The notes: generated by a model from the letters alone, not told the origin. Positions 31,410-44,300 are shown, counted from the first letter of the stretch. The stretch is DNA of 64,000 nucleotides from Hyposmocoma kahamanoa (GCF_003589595.1 NW_020653397.1:1721092-1785091), one strand, 5' to 3'. Numbers and translations: made by a program.

Positions 31410-33080
31410 CCATAGACAACGCACATATCAAACGACAACGATGACGTTCTTGCAGGTCTCTACGTCTATTGGCAAACGATAGATATGTTAATTGACTATG
31501 ATGCATTATTATTCTCATTGTTCACATTACATAGGAATTACGATAGATCGCTTTAAAAATTGTTATTTCTTATAACACCATCTGTGATAGGTCAAAAAAG
31601 GTAAAGAAACAAAAATGAAAAGATGTATCAGATAGTTACGGAGATAATCCACTCTGACAGACCATCGGACACCGAAATAAATAATTGTTTTTTTCTTATA
31701 TTGTGGCATGGAACACTAAAACTGTTGGTTTTTACAAGTTACAATAATTTTCATCCTATATTATAAAAAAAAACTACATCAATACGTAATTACTACTTCT
31801 TAAAAGCATAAAATACACTTTAATAAAAAATATGTAACTTAACAATACAATTTTAACCAAAACGGCATAAAAATAAAATACAAAATAGAACAAGCACCTG
31901 CTCGAAGGAAAGTACCAGGTCGGCATAAATATTAAAGAGGATGCTAAACGAGCATTTGCATAGCGCGTTCAATTACGACAATATGGAACGTATAATACTG
32001 ATATTGTTACATTTTGGTTACAACTCCTTACTAGGGTATTGTTTCCTGGTAGGTAGGAATAATTTTTAGATTTGTTTTTTTAGATTGGAATTGCGTTTTG
32101 CTTTTATTATATAAAAAAAGTAAACTTGAAAAACAATGGAAATATATAATCACTATCTACGCTAGACGAAACGACAAACCGTGTGAGAAAAGCAATAGAA
32201 TATTTTTCGTTGTATCACGATTTCAGTACAACGCCATCTAGTGATGAATAGCAGTACTTCAAACTTAAAATCAATTTTTATTAAATTAGCAATTAATTGA
32301 ATTAGTTGGAGAAATAATATATTTATTAGAGTGGATATTTAAAAAACTTGAGAAAACCAATATTTACTAACTGAAAATTGAATTGTAAACATTGCAAGGT
32401 CAGTGCGTTTGTTAAGCCAAGTTGAAAGCAGTACGAAATGTGTTTCACACTAAGTTTTAAAATTAAAAAGAAAATTGCGGTGACGTCATGGGTTCTAAAA
32501 TTTAAAAGAGCGCGTTTACGGAGCTAGTTTGAAGTGACAAAATGTACTGTGGTCGGTCGCATAGTTACGCGACCGCAAGTCATTCCGAGGATATTACGAG
32601 CGTAGTGTAAAAATACTTTAGTTGTCTAACTTGCATTTTTCACTGTCTCCAATACTATATATATATGTTAAAAACAAAAATGAAGAAATTTCATTCAATA
32701 ACCATTGAAAACTGTTACATGTTGAACAAAAAAAATACATATTTTTGTAAATATAGGATTTGCTGCTGTTGTAATATACAATTATATGAATAAACTTATA
32801 TAATAAAAAAAATAAACTTTACAGGAAAAATAAAAAGATTAAAAATTCAATAACTCTGCACTTGAAATATTTATTTAAAGAAAAAGTATATGACGAAAGC
32901 AATGGAGATAAAAAAACATGCGTTTTCACGTCTTGAATGAAATTTTAAACATTATTTTGCGTGGAAAAAAAATGGAAGATTTATAAAGGAAAGATCTTAT
33001 TGGGAGTGTTCTTAAAAAGGTTGGAGTGCATAGTGAGAAGGACCAGAGGGCCTGTACGAAAAGATTCACGAATTTCAGAG
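31410..33080. other. Intergenic, with a GC-richer regulatory-like stretch at 32460-32610
   Basis: Mostly AT-rich. At 32460-32610 it has TGACGTCA-type sequence (GGTGACGTCATGG near 32480) and a hairpin CGGTCGC/GCGACCG (32554-32560, 32569-32575). No gene is recognised. Confidence 0.35.
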
Positions 33081-33084
33081 TCGA

Positions 33085-33336
33085 AGAGGTAGTCCTCAGC
33101 TGGAATTAAAATTTTTCCCGTAGGTTCTAATACGGTTAATTTTGCTTGTGTCAAGCGACAGGGACACTAACTTTATTTCATATTTTTTTTACAAAGGAAA
33201 TTAAAACCATTTGAAGAATGTATATCGTATACTATACATGTTCTAGTTAGTTCAGTTGATAAAAAAAAAACATGTCCATGTAAAGTACTTATAGAATACA
33301 GCAGTTTTCTTGTAAAATTTCGAGGTAAGTTTGTGT
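33085..33336 (+). repeat. Fam-Q repeat, 5' part
   Basis: AATTTTTCCCGTAGGTTCTA, ATACGGTTAATTTTGC, TTTATTTCATATTTTTTTTA, ATGTATATCGTATACTATAC, GTTCTAGTTAGTTCAGTTGA. It matches 58162-58520. It is broken by a Fam-H insertion and resumes at 33618. Confidence 0.6.
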
Positions 33337-33606
33337 AATGTAGCGTAAATTGGAATGTTTTCTTTGTAAAATTAAATACAAGGTATTTAATTAATAACTA
33401 TTGTAACTATAGTGAAAAAATAGGGTGGTGTGCATTAATATTAGACATAACTGGTTGAAGGCTGTACCACCTCAGTCAACCGTGACCATGGGACCTGTAA
33501 AGGGCCCGAAACGTCGGTTTGTTTGAAAAAACAAATATACGCGATTTAAATCCGGAAAATAGTTTCATTTCCTAAGTGTAACAATCACGAAAACCTAAGA
33601 ACTCGA
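33337..33606 (+). mobile_element. Fam-H insertion, direct form, 11 bp TSD
   Basis: The 270 bp insert sits between exact TAAGTTTGTGT copies (33326-33336, 33607-33617). It is the longest direct copy. It ends GGGACCTGTAAAGGGCCCGA, AACGTCGGTTTGTTTG, CGCGATTTAAATCCGGAAAA, TTTCATTTCCTAAGTGTAAC, AATCACGAAAACCTAAGAAC, TCGA. No reading frame is kept. TSD and fixed 3' end suggest target-primed retrotransposition of a 5'-truncated copy. Confidence 0.8.
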
Positions 33607-33800
33607 TAAGTTTGTGTTTTATTTCTATCGTAAAAGTTTTTAGTAATCCAGTTTTCACACCGTATAGTAATCAGTGTATATCTTCAATTTAGCTATATAT
33701 TTTTTCCAAAGTCATTGATTCAACACTCTCAGTGTCATGCGGATTCAACCAAAGCCATTTAAGGTTATATGTCGACTCTTAAATGAAATTTGTTCGGATC
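33607..33800 (+). repeat. Fam-Q repeat, 3' part
   Basis: GTTTTCACACCGTATAGTAA, TATATCTTCAATTTAGCTAT, ATATTTTTTCC, CAAAGCCATTTAAGGTTATA, CGACTCTTAAA follow the Fam-H insertion and match 58413-58520. Confidence 0.6.
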
Positions 33801-36800
33801 GTGTTAAAGTGGCGATCGATAGTCTCAGCCTACCCCAATTGGTATCTAAGAGCGTGAGAATTAAAAAAAATGGATATTATAGCCTGATAAAAAAATGCAC
33901 GTTTATTCTGGGGGTTTAGGTATAATGCGTAGATTTCTTGCTTAGATTTGGAGTACTGTAAATATTTTATACTATAGTTTACAAGTTTATGGCTAGCTAG
34001 TTCTCGTTAGTGCTTATTTTATTGTCAGTCCGTATATCAGTCTTATTTGCTCTTTTTACGCTAACAAGTTGGTCGCATTACCGCAAGCGCTGCGGTTTTT
34101 GTCAACCCGCCTTATTGAAGTGCGTTTACGAAGCCTGTTAATACGAATGGGGTAATAAAATTGTATTTCTAAGTAATTGTTGTTTTGTTCAACTAATTTT
34201 ATTTGTCGAAATGACCGCTGCTTTTTTACTTGTGGGCAAAGTGGACTCTATTATTGTTTTGTTGTTTACAAATTACTTCTTTTTTTTTTTAATTAAATGT
34301 ACTTACGTGAAATGTCAAAATGAATGACTGTTTAGTATTTTATGTTAATGGCCGGAATTTAATGAGTTTAATTGGATGTTATTAATCTATAGCAAAGTAC
34401 ATTTATTTACGCTAGAAATTGCCGACGGCGGTCAATATGCTGTGGCATGATACCTATGTAATTTTTTGACGTTCAGAAAAAAAATTGTCTATCTATTAAC
34501 AATTATTTCGTATATAATTTATGTCATGTTCAGAATCCTTACAGGTATATTCAAAGATGACAACCTGTTTTTTGTTGTATATGGCACCATAAGCAATATT
34601 GCCATTAGATATTGATTGAAACGTTGCAACACGCGTAATCTGAGTGATTATTTCGAATGGCCTGCACATCACATTAACTGTAATCTCCTGCAATGGCCGC
34701 GCTACCCAGTGTTGCCAATATACAATGCTTTCCATCAAAATTGGGTTCATTAACTTCTACAATCCTCCGAAGAACGTAACTACGGGTGATATATCATATA
34801 GCTTATGTTAAATAAGAGTAATATAGCCATACAAATTAAAATAAAGACGTTAAGCTTAAATGTAATGTGAGAATAAAATTCGAGATGACACAGTAAAAAC
34901 AAAAAGACAAATTACATTAAAGAGAATATAAATGGAACTCGTGTGAGAATAACATTATTCACACTACAATTATTTATTTGAGGTCCCTCGCGTTTTATCA
35001 AAATTACGAGCGAGGAACAGGAATGGATATTGACAGCGGAGCGGGAAGGCGAAGGCGGCCATGACACTTTTTTCTTTTTAATTCGAAGTGTCACTGAGGA
35101 TGGCAGAAGGCGCGTCGTGCGCATGTGTTTTTTTTTTTCTTTAAACTCGAATTACTCCGGTTGTAACAATTATGAATAATTTTATTTTAATTTGACCGAG
35201 ATCTTCTTTCATATGGATTAACGATTTTGATTGTCTGGCATGCAAGTAAAGATAGCCTTTATTTATTTTTATTCGTCGTCAGTGACAGGATTACGTCGCA
35301 TCCGCGATGTTACGCATCGCATCTTCGAATAAAAAAATATGAGAAAGACCGTAGCGAAAAAGCAATAAGACGCACGTCAGAAATAACTTGAATTACAATT
35401 TTAATCTTGTCAAATCCTCGTTTTTATTGTGATCGGGCCAAGCCTCGTACGAGACATAATTTTCGTTTTCAAAGTTTATTTAATAAGGAGTTTTCGCTAT
35501 AAGAAATCATATTAAAGACTTGCTCCAGCGAGCGCCCGGTCCTGATATAAATTCGCGATTTTTATAACCAACTCATTATTATTTTTGAACGCTCAAAATG
35601 GCCGCTTATGAATAAAAAGTTGTCTTTATTTTGATGCAAAAATATTGTCAGCCGACAAAAAGTTGCGGCAGAAGGCTGTGTAGGTGAACGGGGAATCTGA
35701 CTTTTTTATGGCGCTTATAAAATCCTTTAATAAGGGAAATATCGCTGACGTCACCAGAGCAATACTATGGGATCGATATTCATGCTTCAATATACGCAAT
35801 CCTTATAACCGCATGTCACATAAATATATAGAACATCTTAAACAATAAATTATACTTAGGTTAGAAAAAAGCTTGCTACTGTTAAAAAAGTTTAAAATAG
35901 GAAGGAATTTTAACAACATTCCGGACATTCTGTCTATTATAAAATACCTCGTTTTCCATCATAGCAGACAGGGTTTTTTTTCAAGAACGTTTATTTTAAG
36001 TAGATGGGTGTTTCATCAAATTACTATAATTTTGGTCAAATAAAACTATGAGCTGTCGGTTTTGACGTCGGTAAATCATCGGAGGGGATTTTTTTGTGGG
36101 CTTAATAATTCCGTTAAGGGTTTCGAATGCATATTTGGGATAGTTTAAGGTACTTTATGAGTGCTTAGCGTTCGTATTGGAATTTAAATGGGCCTCTTTA
36201 AAACTAGATTAAGGTTGGTCCATGAAACTTTAAGGATTCGGCAGAAATATTTGGAATCCAATGTTTTTAGTCTTTGTTATTGACAAGCTTTTGTCTCACA
36301 AATTATGAAACTTCATACCATTATATTTAAGAGTGAAGGAGCATAAATATAAAACTATTCCGTCATAATCCGCCAAAAACCGCGATATGTTGAGATATTT
36401 ATCATTCTCACTCATTACTCATACTCCAACAAAGACGGCATAAATTATACCCGAAATACCTAAATCCTAATCCATTCGCCGCGCCTGTCCCCGGCTGTAT
36501 CCGATTTTAAAATATTTATGAAAAGGCACCAGAAAAAAAGAAACAGACAGAATTAAAAAAAAACGCCCGGAGAGCGAACGTCGGAAAAAAGTTAAAATGA
36601 TTGCGGGGCATCTCGATGTAGCGTTGTTTTTTTACGTATCCCCGTTTCATTAGATTCGTTTCAATTCTGTCGGGATTAGTCGGAGAAAGGTCTCTTAAGG
36701 ATAAAATGCTATGTCCGTTGATTTATAAAGATCCTTCCCGTTGGGCGATGCGACGTAATTAATTGTTCCCGGTGATATATCAGTGTGTTTTTGTTGCAGG

Positions 36801-37150
36801 TGGAGTTGAACCGTCGGCAATCGTTTCGCTATGAACGCATGCGGTTAACAAGTCAATTGTGCTTAAGCTAGTCGCGACGCAATTCTATAAGACAAATGGC
36901 AGCTCCATAGCTTCTGTTGACGCGTGCTCTGCTCCTTTTAGCGGAATTAACAGATTATTGCAGCCGTCTGTGTGCCGTTTTCATCCAATATAAGTACTTA
37001 GCGCCAGAAAGCGCGACACGGCTCGACATAATTTAACCAATCGCATGTGTTTAGACGCGTCGACACTAAGGGTAACGTTCAGGTCGGAATGCAATGTCAA
37101 CATCTTGTTAAGTAGCGAATTGTGAACCGAATTAATGCTGGCCAGAAATA
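33800..37150. other. Unique, transposon-poor sequence
   Basis: No family from this window is present. Homeobox-site-like AT words (TTTATGG, TTTAATAA) and CG-containing words are interspersed. A strong 3' splice-site-like run (GTGTTTTTGTTGCAG, ending 36800) is followed by an ORF of only 23 codons. No gene is supported. Confidence 0.35.
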
Positions 37151-37159
37151 TCCTTGTTT

Positions 37160-37890
37160 GTGTGACTTAGGGCGCGCGCAGACGACGTCGGTGGCGGCGG
37201 CGAGCGTCCACGTGCGGTGGCGCTGCTCGTGACAGCTCCCGAAATTAGTCACGTGGCCGCTAATAGCCCCGCGGGGATGGCGTGCACTCGCCGTTTTTTC
37301 CCGGCTCTTGTACGGTTGTTTACAACAGTTGGTGGCTATCGATCCGCCCGGATATAGACGTAAATACGGCGTTATTCATCGAATGAACGCCCGTTTTGTT
37401 TGCACGCCGCCCCCGGTCTGTCGTCTCGGCTGTTTTTCATCGATTTTCCGCCGGACCTCGCTGCCTCGGCACAGGAGGTACGACTCGCAGCGAGGGTATT
37501 ATGTATTATCTCCGAAAAGGCTCCGATGCGCTTTTACGTGTAATCGGCGGTGGTATCGGCGGGGCCTCATCTCGCGCCGCAGGCTGGCCGGCGGCGGCGC
37601 GCGTGTGTGCGTTGCGGGGCGCTGCTCGCTGCTCGATTAGCGCGGCCGCGCCGCCACGCCGCCTGATTGGGCCATCCATCACCGCCGCCGCCCCCGCGCC
37701 CCGCCGCCCTCGACGCCCCGCGCGCCGCGCGTCTCTCCACCCCTTGCGTCGAGTTTCGACCTTCGCCCGCAAAGCTTTCGGTTCCATTTGAGGCACTCCC
37801 CCGCAGACCAAGTTCCACCGACGCGTTAATGCCGCGACGCGCGCAACGGAGATCGAGGCGTATTTTTAAGACGGATACTTAGCGTTACAT
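37160..37890. promoter_or_regulatory. CpG-rich island, putative promoter/first-exon region
   Basis: About 700 bp of high GC with very frequent CG dinucleotides stands out from AT-rich surroundings. It has two CACGTG E-boxes (37209-37214 and 37250-37255) and a CCCCGCGGGG palindrome near 37268. Overlapping 70-130-codon ORFs occur in all frames. Their Ala/Arg/Pro-rich products reflect base composition, so they are not called genes. Transcription direction is unknown. Confidence 0.5.
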
Positions 37891-39420
37891 TATTATACTT
37901 TTGTTTTTTTTTGGTCGCGGGCGTGTAACCCACACGGGCCGTGTTTTCATATGGCGGCCGGGTCGACGCACCGCTCCGGTTATGATACCGAATGCCTTTA
38001 GATTTTTGATTGAGGTTTTATTTTATTTGGCGCGACGTTCGGCCCGATTACGTTTCTCGTATTCGTTTACCGCTCGGCCGGTTTTTGTTTCGACGCGATT
38101 CATTGTTCGTAACGAGATCGATTTTAACGATAAGCTCGCGCATTTAATGAAGACGTGGGTGTGCCGATTTGGTAGGCACTTTTAGAGTCCGTGGCTACCT
38201 CTCGCTGTTGCCTACTCGGTAGGTACCTACTTCCTCTATTTATTAGTGGAACCTGTCGAAGCAACCTGTTCGGCCAACAGTCGTGTGGCTTATCGAGCGG
38301 ATTCCATCGAATTTACTTGGCGGTGGTGTGCACAAAGGCTCGGCGAGTATTAGCATACGGCGAGCGCCGCACGGAGGCCTCGCACCGACGCGGGCGCAGG
38401 TTATGGGGTCACAGCGGCCGCGAGTCGAACTTACAAATTGCATTCTCACGCACCGGACCTCACAACATCAAGGCGTACAGAAAAAAACACATAATTATTT
38501 TCGCTTCCCATCGAAAATTTGGTGCTGTTAGCGAGTGTGTTTTAGTTTTAAAAATTTGGTCGGTATGAAGCAATGAAAATTCTAACAAGGAAACGCTTTA
38601 AAACGACGAACTGTCATTCAATTAAATGCTGCTACGCAACAATATTTCCAGCAATACGGTTATTAATAAGTTTCTTTTACGACCTTTTTACGACTTTCCG
38701 ACTTACTTGAGGTATTTACCGGGTCCCGGCAAAGCGCGGATGTTATCGTTTACGAGGCAAGTTAACACGAATAGTTTCTGCTAGTAATCTTTACTAAATA
38801 TCTTAAAGAATGTGATTTTTATTGATTAAAGCATCGATGTGTATAAAACAATTTTTATGCACAAAGCACTGGAGCAGATATCAATTATACACCTTAAAAT
38901 AAACAAACAAAACAAGTCAGTGAGCTAAGAACAGATGTAACAAATTTATATTGACGCAACAAAAAAAGCTTTTAGCTGTATTTAGTAAAGCATAATGTCT
39001 ATAATTCACAGTTCATTATTTATTAAGTTATTAAGAAATAGGTACTAAAAGAAAAACTTAAATCTGGGCTACTAACGGTGAAACAAAAACCATTTTTGGT
39101 TTGACCGTACACCGCATTCACAATCGAGGCAAATTAATTAAAAATTACAAACGAAACTAATAAATAACAATACAAACAAAAGATTGTATTAAAACGAAAT
39201 TGCTATTTCAAATACAAGTAAAATAACAATAAAGGAAAGTAAAATAGAAATATGTTTCTAGACTCACAATGTTCATAGTGCACCAATACGTCACACACGA
39301 AAGTATTTTGATTCGTTCTTAACTTTTTTTACAAATTCTTTTAGTTACTTTAAAAAATACTGTTTTAGGTTGTTGTTATGTTGATCAATTTCAATTTTGT
39401 TGATTCATAGGTTTCACATT
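37890..39420. other. CpG-moderate then AT-rich flank of the island
   Basis: GC stays raised to about 38450, with CGCGACGTTCGGCCCGATTA-type words, then falls. Five long ORFs (up to 125 codons) on the plus strand lack domains and splice context. After 38570 the sequence is AT-rich with no feature. Confidence 0.3.
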
Positions 39421-39424
39421 CGCT

Positions 39425-39548
39425 ACGGTTGACAGTCAACTGTGACCACGGGACCTGTGGAAAGCCCGAAACAATGGTTTGCTTAAAAAAAACAAACATA
39501 CTCGATTTGGATCCGAGAAACAATTTCATTTCTCACATATAATAATAA
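39425..39548 (+). mobile_element. Fam-H block, degenerate, no tail
   Basis: GACCACGGGACCTGTGGAAA, GCCCGAAACAATGG, ACAAACATACTCGATTTGGA, TCCGAGAAACAATTTCATTT follow the Fam-H order with many substitutions. The AACAATCGCGAAAACC tail and target duplications are not visible, so it is old. Confidence 0.5.
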
Positions 39549-39639
39549 CAAATTGCCTGGTCGCAAACTAGGGAATTCCCTAATAAGTATTATAATAGCA
39601 ATCTGTATACATTTACATTTAATTTGCTAATGTGTCTTA

Positions 39640-40065
39640 ATATAAACATTCTGATCTTTATCGAAAGTGTCTAAAAGCTACGACTGGCTGTGCATTGGGC
39701 AGAAGATGCGCGAAAGTAGAATTAATGCAGTAGAAATAAGAGCTTTGAGAAGTATGGCTGGAGTGATTCTGATGGATAAATTACGGAACCGTGTGATAAG
39801 AGAGCGTTGCGGCGTGGAAGAAGGTGTAGTGACAAAAATAGAGAAAGGGGTGCTTAAACGGTTCGGACATGTAGAGAGAATGAATGAAACATATTCACAA
39901 ACCGAGTGAGGCGTGAGCGGGCAAGTTGGTACGGGCCGATCAAGGCGTACTTACCATGACCAAATTGAGGCCATTGTAAAAAAGAGCCAGGTCAAACCCT
40001 TAACCAACGAGCGTGTATGAAAGCACTGATGCATGTTGATGAGGCGAAAGATGATGATGTATGAT
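39640..40065 (+). mobile_element. LINE reverse-transcriptase ORF C-terminus, frameshifted
   Basis: An 80-codon ORF (39667-39906) encodes ESRINAVEIRALRSMAGVIL and, farther on, VIRERCGVEEGVVTKIEKGV, LKRFGHVERMNE. This is a recognisable LINE RT C-terminal region (RINAVEMRxLRxMxG, RxxCG, RWFGHxxRM). After a frame break 39905-40060 continues with TYHDQIEAIVKKSQ and RACMKALMHVDEAK-like residues in other frames. Mutated catalytic-domain-free 3' fragment. Inactive. Confidence 0.8.
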
Positions 40066-43000
40066 CTATATTGTACGTTGAAATCACAAACTGTCTTTAT
40101 AAATACCTAATAAATGTCACGCCTTAAACAAGATAACTACTGCTCGTGTGAAACCCGGAGGTATACTCCTCTCCGGTCGTTGTATGCGACCTAATGAAGG
40201 CAGTTCAATTTACGCAGAGCATGACCCGCCGGTCATTGGACGGTAAAAAAAAACAACCAACAGATCACTAGTAATGCTAAAATGCATTTCTGCAACACAG
40301 CGGTCGCTTTGACTTCCACAAAGATTAAGATTACACTACATAAAAGAACATACCCTTAACTATCCATAACCCATTTGACATAAGAATCCGTTTGAAAAGA
40401 AACCGATTGGCTGTTACGACGTTCGAGATTCAAAACGGCGTTAACGAACAACGATTCCCGCTCTAATTTGCGGACATGGCGAGCGATCGATCTCATTGGA
40501 TTTTTTGAAAAAGGAACCCGAAGGCACCTTATGAGCCGGGCACAAATTGAGCAATTTATTGCTTGCCTGCTCATACTCGCGTTCTATCATATGTCTGTTT
40601 CTTTCATCTAATTTCGAATCACAAACGAAATGGGAATATTAAAAATTAGTTCGTTATTCATGTTTAGGCGTAAGCCGCCGTGTAATTACATGAGGGTCCA
40701 ACTTGACAAATGAGGTCGAAGACCGGGACGCTCGGAGACAAATCAATAAATTACGTAGACGAAATTAAATGTCAAGCACCCATAAGTAGACTAAGCTAGA
40801 AATTCGAGAAGTGGTAAAAATAATCTACTAGGTATACTTATAGGTTACTAAAGTTCAAATAGGTTCCGAAAAGAGATCAACAGAAGCCTTATAAGATAAA
40901 AATACGGCTAAGAATCAAATTCGTAAACTGTCTAACAAGATAATATTCTATTACGACCACGAGACACTTCGTACCTCATAACCAGTGTAATCATTAGACA
41001 AACATAATTTTATTACTAATTTGGGTAAAGAGCAGCGAAGCGGGCAACCCAGCGTACGCATTCCAACGCGTCGCCATGGCAACCGTCGCCGCGCCCACCC
41101 AAACAAATAACGACCTTATTTTTCACTAAGCAAGAATCTAATCACAAACGCACGTAAATTGAGTTATAACATTAAGATACCTCACAATCGTCAATATAGA
41201 CTAATAACAATGAAACTGCGACCTTAACGTCACCATGTAAAGTGCCATTTCCCAGTCGCAAACGACTCAAGAATAGCGACATAAGGAATTGTTTTATCTC
41301 TTTCGCACGTCATAAAAGCGATATAGCTCGTGCTCGCTCGCGCCGAATCCTTTCTTATTGAGGACGGAATCGATATCTTTATGGCGTTCTCTTTCTGTTC
41401 CCAGTTTTTCTAATCCACGGTTAATCCGTCTTCGAGACAGAAGATAAAAATTGGAAATGTAACATGATAGAATAAATCCAGTACTCTTCGTATTTGATCT
41501 GCGAATATAGCGCTTAATAACTATTTCTCTATCTGTGTTGTTAATACCTTACTTTCTATTACTTTTAATTTGCCTCCTTTAACTCGAAAATGTTCTTGAA
41601 TATATTTAACGGCTTGTATTAGAAGTAGTAAGTTAGTTCGCGTGTGTATCGTAATCAAAATGACCGTCAACCGAGCAACGGCCGGTAATTGATATAGTGT
41701 AATGGAAACGGGCAATGAAGCTGACGTGTTAAAACGAGATAGAGACGAATATGCCATATTCACACGGGTTAGCAAGAGACAGATAGAGTTCCCTATATAG
41801 ACTCTATAACGCTGCAAGTGCATTCGTATGTCGTATGAATTGTAACAGTGTGAGTTTGTAATAAAGTTTAATTTAGGTTGTGAGTAGTTGAATGTAGTTT
41901 TGATGTTATGTATGGGCGGATAGATGGCGTTGTTGTATCGAATCCACTGTAACTATTTGACAAGTGAAGAACAAATATTTTATTTACGAATGGTTTCGGT
42001 AGTCGAGAAAGTTTCTTTGTTCTTTGTTCTATTAATAAAACAATATTAAATTGTTGATAATGCTGCCATGTCTTTTTTTTGTTTAGTACGATTTAATTTT
42101 GGAATTCAGCATTTATTATTATGTTGTAATTAGAGTTCTAAATTTAAATTTACGAATTTTAAAACGAAATTCTTAAGATGATGGTTGTCATCAATAGTTA
42201 GAATAAAAGTTAACGGGTCGTCAAAGTTGATGATCGTTCGGTATAAATGCAGCGATAGCGGACGATTAAAATGATTGATATTATTTTGGTAGTCGCCGGT
42301 AATTAGGTCCGTTGATTCAAGTGTCTTTAGCCGGGTGATTAATGTTTGTAAATGCTTAGTGCTCGCTCAATACATAGTTCAGTTGAAAATTTCAAGTGGT
42401 TAAAAATATTTATTTATGTTAACTCTTACTTTGTAATGATTTAGTTAACGATTAGGTAATTAATTCGTGTTTAATTTGATTTGTTGTTTATTAGAAAGAA
42501 AAGATCTTTAAAAGGAACTTAAGTTAATCATGTCGATTCAATCTTGTACAATTTGCGTCACATTTTTTCAAACAACAAAACTGCAAAACAAAAATTCTCA
42601 TGTAATAGGTACATTTCAATATTTTCAAAATGTATTTTTTAAAGCTTCTGTCATCAGACAGATGTCGCTAGTGTAAATCACAACTGGGCTGACACCATAA
42701 ATATTTCCGATGACAGCTAAATCGATTCCTGTAATGACCCAGCGTGACAGCTGTCAAAATGAGCCGTCTCTTACAAAGTATCAGCCGAATCACAGGTCTG
42801 TGGAGACCATTTTTATTTCTTTTAAGCTTTGGAAGCTTCAAGATACATATTATCGACATCTGATTTAAAAGTGCTTACTCAAATTAGGAAACAACTCACC
42901 CACTTTTTAAACTCAGAAACAAAAGTACCTAATTCATTCGTTATTTTATGATTAACGAGGATAGGTAGATACAAATACTTAAAGAAACCAATATTGTAAA

Positions 43001-43075
43001 CTTTCTGTCTCTATCATGTGTTTACAGAATGGCTAATAATATATTGTCAATTAACTGGTGTATGTCAACATCAAC
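40066..43075. other. Unique, transposon-poor sequence
   Basis: No repeat family. A short CG-rich stretch lies at 41040-41100. A 100-codon minus ORF at 41521-41823 lacks any recognised domain. Regulatory palindrome TGACAGCTGTCA occurs at 42745. Confidence 0.3.
42745..42756. promoter_or_regulatory. TGACAGCTGTCA palindrome
   Basis: A perfect 12 bp palindrome combines two TALE-homeodomain half sites (TGACAG) around an E-box CAGCTG. The same 12-mer lies at 52967-52978. Binding is not shown. Confidence 0.4.
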
Positions 43076-43080
43076 TCTTT

Positions 43081-43262
43081 TATGTCTCCCACTGGTGAGC
43101 ACGGGTCTCTTCTCCTGGCCAGTGAACCTCCTTCGACAAATACCTAAATTTTAAATTAAATTTCTCACATAAATTTCGAATATCTATGTCAAGCACGGAT
43201 TGAAACCCACGTCTTTGCTTGTGAGGCGGGAGGTCAAACTATTAGGCTGCCATGGCTATTTT
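43081..43262 (-). mobile_element. SINE-D copy, internally deleted
   Basis: At the low-coordinate end CTCCCACTGGTGAGCACGGG matches the SINE tail (CCCAGCAGTGGGA) in reverse. The body (TTTCTCACATAAATTTCGAA), minus-strand B box and the head ending GGTCAAACTATTAGGCTGCC follow. The middle of the body is deleted. Confidence 0.6.
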
Positions 43263-43264
43263 TA

Positions 43265-44300
43265 TGTTCTAGTCTTTGAATTGAAAATTCAAAAATGTTT
43301 TCTCCAGCACGTATTAGCTACCTGATTTTGAATATCGAACAGCGCGCGCGCACTTGAGATGACAGCGCATCGATCACTCGTTATCAACACGATCTCTTGT
43401 CATCTCCATGAAGGTCGCAAAAAATAGCGCAGCAAGCCTTACCTTAGTCAAGGTTTGATAAAAATAATTTAAAAATTTTGTAAACACTTAACACAAAAGG
43501 AAGAAATTGTACACAGTAGCATCTGGGAAGGTTAACTCGACAGACTTTTGTTTCTTTATAAAATATATTAAAAAGTATTTCTTTTATATTCTCAAAAATT
43601 TTTTCAAAACTTTTTCTAAAATATCTTTATCAACGCAGACATTTATTTATTATACATATTTGCCTATTTCAATAACAGCGGAAATATAGTTCTCATTGAC
43701 ATTTGAAATTACCAACAGACAATAATGTTAAATAAGTTAAAATCAAATTGCTTCTTATTTATAATTAGGCAGCTATTTTCAAGGCTTACGACTTACATTT
43801 TGAATGTCAACGGAACCATTCCTTAAATCCCCCTCATAAACCGGATATTAAAATAGATTTTCTAGTAAAATAAACCCCATATGCTGGTAGAGACATACCA
43901 AAAATAAATCGATTAATTTTTAATACAGATTAACGACATATTTATCCAAGCGGAATTTAATATAGTCTAAAGGAAACGATAACACAAATTATAATCTAAA
44001 TCTGTCTTTGTCATTTTTTGTTGCGTTTTTAATTGTCACGGTGATAATGGGCCTTCCTTTATGCTTTTATCTTTAAAAAGAAAAATTGAACGGAATTTTT
44101 ATTGGAACAAAATACCTTTGTGGTTTTTGAAACTTCTCCTTATTCTATATTCAAATTTGAATTACGAATTTAAGTGCTTCCTACGTGTTTTTAATACGGT
44201 ATTGAGAGTTGGACGTTTATGGAACGTTATCTACAAAGATATAAATTGTTTTATAACTACTGTAAAGTGTACGCGAGTGTAATGTTTAGTTATTTGTAAA
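43265..44300. other. Unique AT-rich sequence
   Basis: No supported feature. Short AT-rich ORFs only. Confidence 0.3.

Noticed and set aside
36787..36870. Exon after acceptor-like TGTTTTTGTTGCAG
   Set aside because: Only 23 codons are open, and no donor or homologous peptide is seen.
37308..37882. Overlapping ORFs of 70-131 codons in several frames in the GC-rich island
   Set aside because: Open frames exist in all directions because AT-rich stop codons are rare in GC-rich DNA. Products are Ala/Arg/Pro-rich low complexity and lack domains or splice context.
41521..41823. 100-codon minus-strand ORF
   Set aside because: No domain and no splice-site support. Length is within chance for a stretch of this composition.
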